From positions 682,001 to 746,000 of the forward strand of contig NZ_JAUSQK010000001.1 of assembly GCF_030811115.1 (NCBI RefSeq): DNA of 64,000 nt, given 5' to 3'. The notes beneath the pieces are model-generated. The model searched no databases. It worked only from the letters and a program-made list of their open reading frames with translations, and was not told the DNA's origin. Positions 21,711 through 31,422 of the stretch are shown piece by piece (the first letter of the stretch is position 1; each line of letters starts with the position of its first letter). Both the position numbers and the translations under genes were made by a program. Origin of the DNA: Olsenella profusa DSM 13989 (lineage in GTDB: Bacteria > Actinomycetota > Coriobacteriia > Coriobacteriales > Atopobiaceae).

Positions 21711-21786
21711 TGGTGACCCCGGGCGGATTCGAACCGTCGACACCAGGTTTAGGAAACCTGTGCTCTATCCCCTGAGCTACGGGGCC
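21711..21786 (-). tRNA. tRNA-Arg (anticodon CCT)
   Basis: Reverse-strand cloverleaf of 76 nt with a seven-base acceptor stem (GGCCCCG with CGGGGTC, one G-T pair), the TTCGAAT T-loop, an anticodon loop TTCCTAA giving CCT, and an encoded CCA end. It reads AGG. Confidence 0.95.
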
Positions 21787-21972
21787 ATGCAAGCAATGAT
21801 TCTAGCATCTCTGGCGCACGCCCACCGCCGACAACGCCCCGTATCGCAAAGACTCTGGCATGGCGCCACCCTAGGGAAATGGCCCCGCGGCGGCGAGGAC
21901 TCTAGCAAAGTTCACGGCGCTGAGTCTATGTCAGGCTACGAGACTTCGTGCCAGCCCGAACGCACAGAGATA

Positions 21973-22003
21973 GGCACCCGGCGGCAGAAGCCAACCGGGT
22001 GCC
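21973..22003 (-). terminator. Stem-loop downstream of rpsJ
   Basis: Nine-bp inverted repeat, 21973-21981 with 21995-22003, 13-nt loop, starting 30 bp after the rpsJ stop. No U tract. It probably ends the str operon; the rest of the gap to tRNA-Arg shows nothing. Confidence 0.5.
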
Positions 22004-22032
22004 TCCCCTCTCGCCCTGTACGTCGGGAGAGC

Positions 22033-22341
22033 CTAGAGCTTGATCTCGATGTCCACGCCCGCAGGCAAATCGAGACGCATCAGCGAGTCAACCGTGGTCG
22101 AGCTGGGATCGAGGATGTCGATGAGGCGCTTGTGGGTGCGCATCTCGAACTCCTCGCGCGAGTCCTTGTCCTTGTGGGGCGAGCGGATGACCGTGTAGAG
22201 GTTGCGCTCGGTGGGCAGGGGGATGGGGCCAGACACGCGGGCACCCGTCTTCTGCGCGGTGTCGACGATGAGCCTCGAGGACTGGTCGACGACCTCGTGA
22301 TCGTAGCCCTTGAGGCGGATCCTGATCTTCTGGCTGGACAC
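22033..22341 (-). CDS. rpsJ: 30S ribosomal protein S10
   Basis: A 102-residue S10, also known as the antitermination factor NusE. The body ([47 protein letters not shown]) is typical. I chose the GTG at 22341 (N-terminus [10 protein letters not shown]) because GGAGG lies eight bases upstream; the earlier ATGs overlap that site. It follows fusA by 60 bp. The usual rplC-rplD continuation of the S10 operon is absent; a hairpin and tRNA-Arg follow instead. Confidence 0.96.
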   Translation of the reverse strand: MSSQKIRIRLKGYDHEVVDQSSRLIVDTAQKTGARVSGPIPLPTERNLYTVIRSPHKDKDSREEFEMRTHKRLIDILDPSSTTVDSLMRLDLPAGVDIEIKL

Positions 22342-22401
22342 GATACTTACCTCCATCATGAGCGAGCTCGAACGGGAGCTGGGCGCTCGTTGCGTGGTTA
22401 C

Positions 22402-24498
22402 TTACGAAGCGTTTCCGCCGTTCTTGGACACGATCTCCTCGCGGATGTTCTTGGGAACGGGCTCGTACGAGTCGAACTGCATGGTGTAGCTCGCACGGCC
22501 CTGCGTCTGGGAGCGCAGGTCGGTGGCGTAGCCAAACATCTCGCCCAAAGGCACCTTGGCACGGATGACCTTGGTGTTGGTGCGATCCTCCATGCCCTCG
22601 ATCTTGCCGCGCCGGCCGGAGAGGTTGCCCATGACATCGCCCATGTACTGCTCGGGCGTCTCGACCTCCACCTGCTCGATGGGCTCGAGGAGCACGGGGT
22701 TGGACTGCTGTAGGGCGTTCTTGATGGCCATGGAGCCGGCAACCTGGAAGGCCTGTTCGGAGGAGTCGACCTCGTGGTAGGAACCATCGACCAGGGTCAC
22801 CTTGATGTCCTGGACGGGATAGCCGGCGATGACGCCTGACTCGAGCGCACCCTGGATGCCCTTGTCCACCGAGGGGATGTACTCCTTGGGGATGGAACCA
22901 CCCACCGTGGCATTCACGAACTCGTAGCCAAAGCCGGGCTCCATGGGTTCCACGTCGATGATGGCATCACCGTACTGGCCGCGACCACCGGACTGGCGGA
23001 CGAACTTGCCCTGCACGTGCTGCACGGCATGACCGGCGGTCTCGCGGTAGGCGACCTGGGGCTTGCCCACGTTGCACTCGACCTTGAACTCGCGGCGCAG
23101 ACGGTCGACGATGATCTCCAGGTGCAGCTCACCCATGCCGGCGATGATGGTCTGGCCGGTCTCGTGGTCGGTGTGCACGCGGAAGGTGGGATCCTCCTCG
23201 GCGAGCTTGGCGAGGCCCACGGACATCTTGTCCTGTTCGGCCTTGCTCTTGGGCTCCACGGCCACGTCGATGACGGGGTCGGCAAAGTCGATGGACTCGA
23301 GTACGATGGGGTGCTTCTCGTCGCAGAGGGTGTCGCCGGTCGAGGTGTTCTTGAGGCCCACGCAGGCGACGATGTCGCCGGCGGAGCAGTTCTCGCGGTC
23401 GACGCGGTCGTTGGCGTTCATCTCGAGAATGCGACCCAGACGCTCGCGGTTGTCCTTGAGGGAGTTGTAGACGTAGCTGCCCGCATCCGCCTGACCGGAG
23501 TATACGCGGATGTAGGTGAGCTTGCCCACGAAGGGGTCAGTCATGATCTTGAAGGCCAGGGCACTGAAGGGCTCCTTGGGATCGGAATGACGCACCTCGG
23601 TCTCACCCTTGGGGTTGGTGCCGTCGATCTCCTTGACGTCCAGCGGGCTGGGAAGGTAGTCGATGACGGCATCGAGCAGCTCCTGGATGCCCTTGTTCTT
23701 GTAGGCGGAGCCCACGAAGACGGGATTGAGCTCGTTGGCAAGCACACCGGTGCGGATGGCGCCCTTGAGCAGATCCACGGGAACCTCCTCGTCCATGAGC
23801 ACCTTCTCCATGAGTTCGTCGGAGTAGTTTGAGGCGGCGTCGAGCAGCTCCTCGCGCTTCTGCTGGGCAATCTCGGCGAACTCGTCGGGAATCCCTTCCA
23901 TGGGCTCGGGGTAGATCATGCCCTTCTCATCTTCCTTGAAGTCCCACGCGGTCATGGTGACGAGGTCGATGAGGCCCCAGAAGTTGGACTCGGAACCCAT
24001 GGGAACCTGGGTGGCCACGGCCACGGCACCGAGGCGGTCCTTCATGGTGTCGATGGCATGCCAGAAGTCCGCACCAACGCGATCGAACTTATTGATGAAG
24101 GCGATGCGCGGCACGTCATAGTTGGCAGCTTGGCGCCAGACGGTCTCGGACTGGGGCTGGACGCCCGCGACGGCATCGAAGACGGCAACGGCGCCGTCGA
24201 GGACGCGCAGGGAACGCTCGACCTCGGCCGTGAAGTCCACGTGGCCCGGGGTGTCGATGATCTGGATGACGTGATCCTTCCAGAAGCAGGTGGTTGCGGC
24301 GGAGGTGATGGTCACGCCACGCTCCTGCTCCTGAACCATCCAGTCCATGGTGGCGGCACCGTCGTGGACCTCACCTATCTTGTGGGTCTTGCCGGTGTAG
24401 TAGAGGATGCGCTCCGTCGTGGTGGTCTTGCCGGCGTCGATGTGCGCCATGATGCCGATGTTTCGGAGGTCCTCGAGCTTGTACTTAGCCTTTGCCAT
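22402..24498 (-). CDS. fusA: Elongation factor G
   Basis: Translocation GTPase of 698 residues. G1 [15 protein letters not shown], switch and G2 [12 protein letters not shown]3 [12 protein letters not shown] and G4 NKFDRVGAD are all present, followed by domains II-V. The ATG at 24498 gives the usual [20 protein letters not shown]-terminus. It lies 21 bp after rpsG in the str operon. No tuf gene follows, unlike the common rpsL-rpsG-fusA-tuf order. Confidence 0.98.
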   Translation of the reverse strand: MAKAKYKLEDLRNIGIMAHIDAGKTTTTERILYYTGKTHKIGEVHDGAATMDWMVQEQERGVTITSAATTCFWKDHVIQIIDTPGHVDFTAEVERSLRVLDGAVAVFDAVAGVQPQSETVWRQAANYDVPRIAFINKFDRVGADFWHAIDTMKDRLGAVAVATQVPMGSESNFWGLIDLVTMTAWDFKEDEKGMIYPEPMEGIPDEFAEIAQQKREELLDAASNYSDELMEKVLMDEEVPVDLLKGAIRTGVLANELNPVFVGSAYKNKGIQELLDAVIDYLPSPLDVKEIDGTNPKGETEVRHSDPKEPFSALAFKIMTDPFVGKLTYIRVYSGQADAGSYVYNSLKDNRERLGRILEMNANDRVDRENCSAGDIVACVGLKNTSTGDTLCDEKHPIVLESIDFADPVIDVAVEPKSKAEQDKMSVGLAKLAEEDPTFRVHTDHETGQTIIAGMGELHLEIIVDRLRREFKVECNVGKPQVAYRETAGHAVQHVQGKFVRQSGGRGQYGDAIIDVEPMEPGFGYEFVNATVGGSIPKEYIPSVDKGIQGALESGVIAGYPVQDIKVTLVDGSYHEVDSSEQAFQVAGSMAIKNALQQSNPVLLEPIEQVEVETPEQYMGDVMGNLSGRRGKIEGMEDRTNTKVIRAKVPLGEMFGYATDLRSQTQGRASYTMQFDSYEPVPKNIREEIVSKNGGNAS

Positions 24499-24519
24499 GT
24501 GTTGTCTGCTCCCCCGTGC

Positions 24520-24990
24520 CTAGAACCGATAGTGCGAGAACGCGCGGTTGGCCTCGGCCATCTTGAAGAGGTCCTCGCGGCGCTTGACGGAGGCGCCCAC
24601 ACCGTTGGCGGCATCCATGATCTCGTTGGCGAGGCGCCCGGCCATGGTCTTCTCCTTGCGGTCACGCGAGAAGTTGACGATCCAGCGGATGGCGAGCGTG
24701 GTGGCACGACGGGAGTTGACCTCCATGGGCACCTGGTAGGTGGCGCCGCCCACGCGCTTGGGCTTGACCTCGAGGGTGGGGCGCACGTTGTCCATGGCCT
24801 TCTTGAAGACGGACAGGGGATCCTGCTCGGTCTTCTGCTGCACGAGGTCGAAGGCGCCATAGACGATGCGCTCTGCGGTGGCCTTCTTGCCATCGAGCAG
24901 GACCTTGTTGATGAGCTGGGTCACGAGACGGTTGTTGTAGACGGCGTCGGGAGTGACCTCACGACGGATTGCTGCTGCACGACGCGGCAT
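24520..24990 (-). CDS. rpsG: 30S ribosomal protein S7
   Basis: S7 of 156 residues, the usual length, which nucleates assembly of the 30S head and binds mRNA near the E site. Typical segments include [33 protein letters not shown] and the C-terminal [11 protein letters not shown]. It sits 48 bp after rpsL and 21 bp before fusA in the str operon. In enterobacteria S7 represses this operon by binding its mRNA; no such structure was identified here. Confidence 0.98.
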   Translation of the reverse strand: MPRRAAAIRREVTPDAVYNNRLVTQLINKVLLDGKKATAERIVYGAFDLVQQKTEQDPLSVFKKAMDNVRPTLEVKPKRVGGATYQVPMEVNSRRATTLAIRWIVNFSRDRKEKTMAGRLANEIMDAANGVGASVKRREDLFKMAEANRAFSHYRF

Positions 24991-25038
24991 GTTGCATCTC
25001 CTCAGAACTGGTTGCGAATTCAGACGGAACGCTTGTGG

Positions 25039-25413
25039 CTACTCCTTGGGGCGCTTTGCGCCATAGCGGGAGCGAGCCTTCCTGCGATCCTGAACCGCCG
25101 CGCAGTCGTAGGCGCCGCGGACGATCTTGTAGCGGACGCCGGGGAGGTCGCGCACGCGGCCACCACGGATGAGCACGATGGAGTGCTCCTGAAGGTTGTG
25201 GCCCTCGCCGGGAATGTAGGCGGTGACCTCGATGCCGTTCACCAGGCGCACGCGGGCGACCTTGCGCAGTGCCGAGTTGGGCTTCTTGGGCGTGGTGGTG
25301 AAGACGCGGGTGCAGACGCCACGCTTCTGCGGATTGTGCTGCAGGGCAGCGTTCTTGGACTTGGCCTTGTGGGACACGCGGCCCTGGCGGACGAGCTGGT
25401 TGATGGTAGGCAA
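25039..25413 (-). CDS. rpsL: 30S ribosomal protein S12, Arg at position 88
   Basis: Decoding-centre protein of 124 residues. The streptomycin-relevant loops are [13 protein letters not shown], with the sensitive-type Lys43, and [12 protein letters not shown], where residue 88 is Arg rather than the Lys found in most bacteria. The codon is CGC, read directly. The start is TTG with AAGGAG seven bases upstream, unusual for a highly expressed gene. First gene of the str operon, about 95 nt after a consensus-like promoter. Confidence 0.97.
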   Translation of the reverse strand: MPTINQLVRQGRVSHKAKSKNAALQHNPQKRGVCTRVFTTTPKKPNSALRKVARVRLVNGIEVTAYIPGEGHNLQEHSIVLIRGGRVRDLPGVRYKIVRGAYDCAAVQDRRKARSRYGAKRPKE

Positions 25414-25514
25414 AGCTGTTCTCCTTCATGAGGGCTTACGGTGGGTGGTGCGCAAGCACCTATGCATCAGAGGGGGCGCAGCACCGTCTCCTCGGATCTT
25501 CAGCGCGACGAATG

Positions 25515-25543
25515 ACTTTACTCGCGCTCCGTGCTGTTGTCAA
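25515..25543 (-). promoter_or_regulatory. Promoter of the str operon (rpsL-rpsG-fusA-rpsJ)
   Basis: On the minus strand TTGACA (25543-25538), a 17-bp spacer and TAAAGT (25520-25515), a near-consensus housekeeping promoter. It predicts a 5' UTR of about 95 nt before the rpsL TTG. Confidence 0.75.
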
Positions 25544-25627
25544 AAGACCACGGCTCCGGGTGTATCCCTATTCCGGGCAGATTACATGCTTTGCACACAG
25601 CTGGCACCCCGGCTCGCGGCGGGTGGC

Positions 25628-25981
25628 CTACGGCAGCTCCGACGCATCCTCGGCACCGGCGTCTTCGGCGGCATGGGCGAGCCCGATGCACATGAGGTCG
25701 GTCACGTGCTCGTCGGAGAGCGAGTAGATCATGCGCTGGCCATCGCGGCGCGCAGACACCAGGCCACGGTCACGCAGGAGCCTGAGCTGATGCGATATGG
25801 CCGACTGCGAGACGCCGCACACCTCCTGGAGCTCCGAGACCCCTCGCTCCCCCTGCAGGAGCACGCCGATGATCTGGAAGCGCGTGGAGTCGGAGAGCGC
25901 GTCGAAGATCTGCGTGGCACTATAGACCACGTCGTCGTTGTCGAGCAGCTCGCCTATCCCGTCTGCATCGATCCCCCGCAT
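25628..25981 (-). CDS. ArsR/SmtB-family metal-sensing repressor
   Basis: A 117-residue winged-helix repressor. The HTH reads VSELQEVCGVSQSAISHQLRLL. In the last helix, DEHVTDLMCIGLAHAAE places Asp, His, His and Glu at exactly the spacing of the SmtB alpha-5 zinc site (D104, H106, H117, E120). The alpha-3 CxC motif of CadC/ArsR sensors is absent, so Zn(II) or a similar ion is the likely ligand. I prefer the ATG at 25981 (GGAG upstream) over one 57 bases earlier. No transporter or metallothionein is adjacent, so its target is elsewhere or only itself. Confidence 0.85.
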   Translation of the reverse strand: MRGIDADGIGELLDNDDVVYSATQIFDALSDSTRFQIIGVLLQGERGVSELQEVCGVSQSAISHQLRLLRDRGLVSARRDGQRMIYSLSDEHVTDLMCIGLAHAAEDAGAEDASELP

Positions 25982-26115
25982 GGGGCTCCCTGCCCTCTCC
26001 CGAAAGGGGCGCATGCCCCATGGCCAGCCTGCCTGCACCTACCTCAGTGTAGCGCCCCAGGCACAGGCGGGGCCCTCGTCAACGGGGTCGCGCCGCGGTG
26101 TGCGCACGAGGGCGG

Positions 26116-26829
26116 CTATCTGCTCTGCTCGTGCCGCGTGGATCGCCTGGCGCGGCGCGCCTCCTTGGCCTTGGCCCTCTCGGATGCCCGGGTGGCACGC
26201 TCGCGATCGTCGGACTCAATGATCTGCTGAAGCTTCTTGGGTGTCATGCTTGCCGCCAGCTCGCTCGCCGCGTTTCGGATGGGGCTCACCTTGCGCCAGT
26301 CATAGACGAAGCCGCCGATGATGGCACCATAGGACAGCACCAGGCAGACGATGGCAAGGAAGCCCGCCACGGTGCTGTAGTCAAGGTTGCCGCCAGGGAA
26401 TGCGCTGAGGGCGGTGGAGACAAGAATCAAGGCCATGCCCACGCCCATTGTGATCCACCACACCCGTTGGTTCCTGCGGTACTCCGGATTGCGCCGCATC
26501 AGCACCCGGGCGGCCTGCGCCACCCGATCATCCTGCTCACGCCGCGCACGGCGCGCGTTCTTGCGCTCCTCCCTGCTCATCTCGGCGTGGCTCTTGCCGC
26601 TGGCCGCCTGCCTGCCCGAGCGCACCGAGCTCGCGCTGACCACACGCACGCCCCGTGCCGCCTCGCGGGCGGGCTTGGCGCGGGCGACCGAGCGCCGGGC
26701 AAAGCCGCGGGGTTCCTCCGCCTCGTCCGCGTCGGACGTGTCCTTGGGGGCGCCCTTCTTGGGAAGGCCCAGGCCTCCTGCCCCGGCCGCCTCCCTGCGG
26801 GCGCCTTCGATGGTCTCACGCAGTGACAT
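26116..26829 (-). CDS. Two-TM membrane protein of unknown function
   Basis: A 237-residue protein not recognised as a named family. The N-terminal 120 residues are basic and low in complexity. Two TM helices lie at about 124-143 and 151-175, followed by a basic, Arg/Ala/Lys-rich C-terminal helix that is probably a cytoplasmic coiled coil. The start overlaps the purC 3' end by 14 bp, indicating co-transcription with purC, though nothing links it to purine synthesis. Confidence 0.65.
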   Translation of the reverse strand: MSLRETIEGARREAAGAGGLGLPKKGAPKDTSDADEAEEPRGFARRSVARAKPAREAARGVRVVSASSVRSGRQAASGKSHAEMSREERKNARRARREQDDRVAQAARVLMRRNPEYRRNQRVWWITMGVGMALILVSTALSAFPGGNLDYSTVAGFLAIVCLVLSYGAIIGGFVYDWRKVSPIRNAASELAASMTPKKLQQIIESDDRERATRASERAKAKEARRARRSTRHEQSR

Positions 26830-27712
26830 TGGACTCCTTCATGGGCTTGAATGCGGTACCGGTGATCCTCTGGAATGCCTCCTCGTAGCGGCCGGTCGTT
26901 TCCGTTATGACCTCGGCGGGTAGGTGGGGTGGCTCGCCCGTCATGTCCCAGTTGGCCCTGAGCCAGTCTCGCACATACTGCTTGTCGTAGCTGGGCTGCA
27001 CCCTGCCGGGCTCGTAGCCCTCCGCCGGCCAGAAGCGGCTGGAGTCGGACGTGAGGCACTCGTCGATGAGGGTGAGCTGGCCATCGATATAGCCAAACTC
27101 GAACTTGGTGTCGGCGATGATCATCCCGCGGCTCGCGGCGTAGTCTGCTGCGGCGCGATAGAGCTTGAGCGACGCGGAGCGCAGCCGCTGGGCCACCTCG
27201 TCACCAACAAGCTCGGCACAGCGATCAAACGAGATGTTCTCGTCGTGGTCGCCCAGCTCTGCCTTGGTGGACGGTGTGAAGAGGGGCTCTGGCAGCCTGG
27301 AGGCCTCCGTGAGGCCGGCAGGGAGCTTGATGCCGCAGACGGTGCCGTCCTGGTCATACGTCTTCTTGCCCGAGCCGGTAAGGTAGCCACGCACGATGCA
27401 CTCGATGGGGATGGTCTGGGCCTTCCGCACCAGCATGGAGCGACCCATGAGGTAGCTGGCATAGCGCTGATACCCTGCGGGGTAGTCCGCCACGTCCATG
27501 GAGATGAGATGGTTGGGCATGAGGTTGGCGAACCTATCGAACCAGAAGCGCGAGATGCGCGTGAGCACCTCTCCCTTGTGGGGAATCTCGTCCGGCAGGA
27601 CGAGGTCGAACGCGCTGATGCGGTCGCTTGCCACCATGAGCAGGTTCTCCCCGCAGTCGTAGAGGTCACGCACCTTACCATGGGAATCGGGACGAAGCTC
27701 CATAGCCGCCAT
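26816..27712 (-). CDS. purC: SAICAR synthase (phosphoribosylaminoimidazole-succinocarboxamide synthase)
   Basis: Purine pathway ligase joining CAIR and aspartate with ATP to make SAICAR, the substrate of PurB encoded about 4 kb away. Family segments GKVRDLYDCG, DRISAFD, ECIVRGYLTGSG and IADTKFEFGYIDG are intact over 298 residues, the long form typical of actinobacteria and yeast. The ATG at 27712 has AAAGGAGG seven bases upstream. A minus-strand TACAAT at 27763-27758 could be its -10. Confidence 0.95.
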   Translation of the reverse strand: MAAMELRPDSHGKVRDLYDCGENLLMVASDRISAFDLVLPDEIPHKGEVLTRISRFWFDRFANLMPNHLISMDVADYPAGYQRYASYLMGRSMLVRKAQTIPIECIVRGYLTGSGKKTYDQDGTVCGIKLPAGLTEASRLPEPLFTPSTKAELGDHDENISFDRCAELVGDEVAQRLRSASLKLYRAAADYAASRGMIIADTKFEFGYIDGQLTLIDECLTSDSSRFWPAEGYEPGRVQPSYDKQYVRDWLRANWDMTGEPPHLPAEVITETTGRYEEAFQRITGTAFKPMKESNVTA

Positions 27713-27802
27713 GCTTTGGCCTCCTTTGGGTGTCGTCACAAGGATGGGCGTCCTTGATTGTAGCGCGTCGCCTCCCGCGCGTGACCACGCGTGGGCACAT
27801 GG

Positions 27803-29299
27803 CTATCCAAGCGATTCCTTGTGGACAAGCGGTATGCGAATCGTAAACGTGGTTCCCTTGCCCAGCTCGGACTCCACGTCGATGGCGCCATTATGGCGGC
27901 CGACGATCTCCTTGGTGAGGGCCAACCCCACACCCAGCCCGCCAGAGACGCGCTCACGGCTGGCGTCAGAGCGCCAGAACCGAGAGAACACGCGGGAGAC
28001 ATCCTCCTTGGCGATGCCCATGCCCGTGTCCTGCACGGAGAGCAGGGCCATGCCACCGCGCCCACGCCCAACGCTCACAAGCACCTGCCCGCCCTCTGGC
28101 GTGTAGCGCAGGGCGTTTGACATGAGGTTGGTGAGCGCCTCACGGATGAGGTCGGGACTGACCTCCGCAACGAGCCGATGGTCGTGTGTGCGGTCGTCGA
28201 AGTTAAGCCGCAGACCCTGGTCGGCGAAGAGCTGCTGCTGCACGGAGACCAGACTCTTGACGAGCGTGACCAGGTCCGTCCGTTCGACCTTGAGTTCCGT
28301 GGAGCCATTCTCCAGGCGCGAGAGGTGCAGCATGGCATCAACCAGGCGAGAGAGGCGGCGGACCTCCTTGTCGACGGTCTCGAGGTGCTCGCTGTCGGTG
28401 GGCAGCACGCCATCCTGCATGGCCTCCACCGTGGCAATCATGGCCATGAGGGGCGTGCGCAGCTCGTGGGCCACATCGCTGGTGAGCCGGTGCTCGAACT
28501 TGATGTCCCGCTCCAGTTCGGATGCCATGCCGTCGAAGGTCTCACCCAGGCGGCCGACCTCATCGTCCCCCTTGAGGCCCGTACGCGCCGTGAGGTCGCC
28601 GTTCCTGATCTGCATGGCGGTGTAGGTGATCTTGCGTATGGGCCTCAGCAACCTGCGGGAGGCAAAGTAGCCAATGACGGTGGCGGCTATGACGCTGATG
28701 ATGCCCGCCTCGATGATCGCCTGGTACGAGTCCATCTTGAGGTCGTTGTCACTCTCAGCCAGCAGGAAGCCCGACCCCAGGGACCACATGCGCACCGTTC
28801 CCACGACGGTGCCACCCGCGTCAACGATGGGGGCATCGACCACCTTCGAGGCGTCTGTCTGGGAGAGGCTGGGAATCAGGCGGTCGGGGTGGCGGTCGGA
28901 GCCATCATAGATGACCTCCCCGGCAGAGGAGAGCACCTGAACGCTCGCATCGTCACTGCTGTCATCGAGGGCCGCCGCGCGGGCGGACACGTCATCAGAC
29001 CAGCCGCCGGCATCCTCATAGCAGCGCGCGATCTCGATCGCACCCCGGTCTGCCATCTGCTGCAGCCTCTGGTGCGAGTGGCTCTCGAAGCGTCTCTCCC
29101 AGACCACGGCAAGAACCAGGGCGAACACAAGCGTGGTGGCAATCGCCGTAAGCACGAAGAACAGCACCGAGCGTCCGCTGAAGGTCTTCCCCGGTCCAGC
29201 GGGACGCGAGTGACGCTGCATGGTGCTATAGCGGGACTCCCCCGAAGGGGGCTCGCCGTTGTTCCCGGGGAAGCTCGTGTGTTCCCGTTCCGTTGCCAT
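27803..29299 (-). CDS. Membrane sensor histidine kinase
   Basis: A 498-residue sensor: TM1 at about 45-67, an extracytoplasmic sensing domain of about 120 residues, TM2 at about 195-212, a HAMP domain, a HisKA dimerisation helix with the phosphoacceptor in SDVAHELRTPL, and a HATPase_c domain with N-box NLMSNALRYTPEGG, G1 DTGMGIA and G2 GLGVGLAL. It forms a two-component pair with the regulator immediately upstream (16-bp gap). The signal cannot be read from the sequence. Confidence 0.93.
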   Translation of the reverse strand: MATEREHTSFPGNNGEPPSGESRYSTMQRHSRPAGPGKTFSGRSVLFFVLTAIATTLVFALVLAVVWERRFESHSHQRLQQMADRGAIEIARCYEDAGGWSDDVSARAAALDDSSDDASVQVLSSAGEVIYDGSDRHPDRLIPSLSQTDASKVVDAPIVDAGGTVVGTVRMWSLGSGFLLAESDNDLKMDSYQAIIEAGIISVIAATVIGYFASRRLLRPIRKITYTAMQIRNGDLTARTGLKGDDEVGRLGETFDGMASELERDIKFEHRLTSDVAHELRTPLMAMIATVEAMQDGVLPTDSEHLETVDKEVRRLSRLVDAMLHLSRLENGSTELKVERTDLVTLVKSLVSVQQQLFADQGLRLNFDDRTHDHRLVAEVSPDLIREALTNLMSNALRYTPEGGQVLVSVGRGRGGMALLSVQDTGMGIAKEDVSRVFSRFWRSDASRERVSGGLGVGLALTKEIVGRHNGAIDVESELGKGTTFTIRIPLVHKESLG

Positions 29300-29315
29300 G
29301 GCTACCTATTGGCGT

Positions 29316-30035
29316 CTATGCATCCTGAGCATCAGGCTTCTGCGCCGCCTCGAAGCGATAGCCAACCCCATGCACGGTGTAGAGCCATTTGGGGTTGCGC
29401 GGGTCATCGCCTAGCTTGGCACGAAGGTTCTTCACGTGGGAGTCGATGGTGCGCTCGTAGCCCTCGAAGTCGTAGCCAAGCACCTTCTCCACCAGCTCCA
29501 TGCGGGTATAGACGCGCCCTGGATAGCGGGCCAGGGTCGTGAGGAGCTTGAACTCGGAGGCCGTGAGGTCGATCTCGGAGCCATTCACCAGCACCTTGTG
29601 GCCAGAGATGTCTATGACCAGATCGCCAAAGTCCAGGACCTCCAGCTGGGGCTCCGCCTCGGCGTGGGCGCGGCGCAGCAGCGCGCGCACGCGGGCGACG
29701 AGCTCGCGCGGAGAGAACGGCTTGATGAGATAGTCATCGGCGCCCAGCTCAAGGCCAATGATGCGATCCTCCACCTCACCCTTTGCGGTGAGCATGATGA
29801 TGGGCACGTTCGAGGTCTCGCGCACGGCGCGACAGACCCTCTCACCCGAGAGCTTGGGGAGCATGAGGTCGAGAATGATGAGGTCGAACGTGTGCTTCTC
29901 GAACTCCTCGATGGCGCTTTGCCCATCGCCAACCCCGCGGACGATATAGCCCTCCCGCTCGAGATATGCTGCAACGGCATCGCGAATGGTCTTCTCATCC
30001 TCGACAACGAGGATCTTCTTTTCTTCCGTAGCCAT
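29316..30035 (-). CDS. OmpR/PhoB-type response regulator
   Basis: A 239-residue transcription regulator. The receiver domain has the acidic pair VEDE, the phosphoacceptor in LIILDLMLPK, and the conserved Thr and Lys (MLTAKGE, LIKPFSPREL). The winged-helix DNA-binding domain ends with RTIDSHVKNLRAKL and the wing GVGYRFE. The ATG at 30035 has GAGGAGG four bases upstream; an ORF extension to 30122 has no site. It is co-transcribed with the histidine kinase. Confidence 0.94.
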   Translation of the reverse strand: MATEEKKILVVEDEKTIRDAVAAYLEREGYIVRGVGDGQSAIEEFEKHTFDLIILDLMLPKLSGERVCRAVRETSNVPIIMLTAKGEVEDRIIGLELGADDYLIKPFSPRELVARVRALLRRAHAEAEPQLEVLDFGDLVIDISGHKVLVNGSEIDLTASEFKLLTTLARYPGRVYTRMELVEKVLGYDFEGYERTIDSHVKNLRAKLGDDPRNPKWLYTVHGVGYRFEAAQKPDAQDA

Positions 30036-30127
30036 AGGGCCTCCTCTGTCTAGCTGAACGCCCACCTGTACACAAACTCTCTGCATTTCCTCCATATTAG
30101 CGCAGGGAGGATTGGAATGCACGGACT

Positions 30128-31363
30128 TTAGAGCGCGAACGCACGCACGCTGACCGATTCGGGATAGCCCGTGTCCTGCGTCTTGACGGTCGCATAGGTG
30201 ACGAAGGTATCACACGTCCCGGCGCGCACGGGATACTCGCCATAGTCAAGCGCCCTGTTCGCCGCAGGAAGCGTGGCATAGGTGCGCGCATCGGTATCGA
30301 TCACAAAATAGGACGCGTTGGCACGGACGATATAGACGCTGCCCTTCCCCGCGACGGGCGCGGACGGCTCGCGGGAGAGCGCCACGAAGGGTCCCTCCCC
30401 ATGACCGATGTAGGTTCCCATCTGCCCAAGCAGTCCGCCGGACGAGTAGTTGGCCTCGATGGAGAATGCAAAGTCGTCTCCCATGCGCACGGCACTGAAG
30501 GGCTTGACTTCCGAGGGAAGCACGAGCTGGTCGATCTGAGAGCCCATGCCATCGGAAAGGCCGTAGGCCGTGATGCCGTAGTATGTGCCGGCGTCCGCGT
30601 TCACGCGCGGGGTGAGGGTGACGATGCCATCGGACACGGTCGGAGCGGTGCCAAAGCGTCCGGGGGAATCGACAGCCGTCGTGGCGGAGGAGTCACCCAC
30701 CGTCCAGAGGTAGCAGTAGGAGTGTTCGGAGCGCCTGCTCCCGGAGTTGGAGGGCATGACCTGCCAGATGACCATCTTGCCCGAGACCACGAAGGACGCG
30801 GGATCCCAGTCGGCGCCCGCAGACCAGAGCGACGTGGGGTCGCCCGCGAGCTTGCCACTCGAAAGCGCCGTCGCATAGAGAGCCCAGTCATGCGTGAGCA
30901 GGTCGAGCTCGACCCAGGCATAGACCGAGTCGGAGCAGCCCACGTCGTAGATGACCACGTTGCCCTTGTCGTCGGCGACCGGTTCGGTCACCAGCTCGGA
31001 GATTGCCCCCGACGAGATCGAGAACGTCGACGCCTTCACCATGGGGGCGGCGGACGATCCGGCCGTCGTCGCGGCGACGAGCGATCCCTCGCTGGGCTTG
31101 AGGACGTTACCCACGGCGATGGTCCAGGAGCCCGTCTCCTTGAGGGAGAGCTCGGCGGAGGAGTAGTTGCTTTCGTTGGTGCTGGGATCTATGACGTAGT
31201 CGGCAGAGCCCCCATCCACCACCGTAGGACGGGTGGAGCCATCATCTTTGTGCTTGCAGCCCGCAAGCACGCCGATGGAGGCCACGGCAATGCCCGTCGC
31301 CACGCCAGCGCGGAAGAGCCCGCGCCGCGTCGTGGTCAAGAACCCCTGTGTCCGTCTGCCCAT
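30128..31363 (-). CDS. Tat-exported lipoprotein of unknown function, probable beta-propeller
   Basis: A 411-residue protein. Its signal has a twin arginine at 13-14 (TTRRGLF), a hydrophobic stretch and the lipobox LAGC with the lipidated Cys36, so it should be folded, Tat-exported and anchored outside the membrane. The rest is Ser/Thr/Gly-rich with repeated strand-turn patterns that suggest a beta-propeller; this is inference. It stands just upstream of the two-component pair on the same strand, so it could assist that sensor. Confidence 0.7.
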   Translation of the reverse strand: MGRRTQGFLTTTRRGLFRAGVATGIAVASIGVLAGCKHKDDGSTRPTVVDGGSADYVIDPSTNESNYSSAELSLKETGSWTIAVGNVLKPSEGSLVAATTAGSSAAPMVKASTFSISSGAISELVTEPVADDKGNVVIYDVGCSDSVYAWVELDLLTHDWALYATALSSGKLAGDPTSLWSAGADWDPASFVVSGKMVIWQVMPSNSGSRRSEHSYCYLWTVGDSSATTAVDSPGRFGTAPTVSDGIVTLTPRVNADAGTYYGITAYGLSDGMGSQIDQLVLPSEVKPFSAVRMGDDFAFSIEANYSSGGLLGQMGTYIGHGEGPFVALSREPSAPVAGKGSVYIVRANASYFVIDTDARTYATLPAANRALDYGEYPVRAGTCDTFVTYATVKTQDTGYPESVSVRAFAL

Positions 31364-31422
31364 CTGTCGCCCACCACCCCCGGGCTGTCCCTAGTGGAGG
31401 CGCCCAGTATACTCGCATGCCG

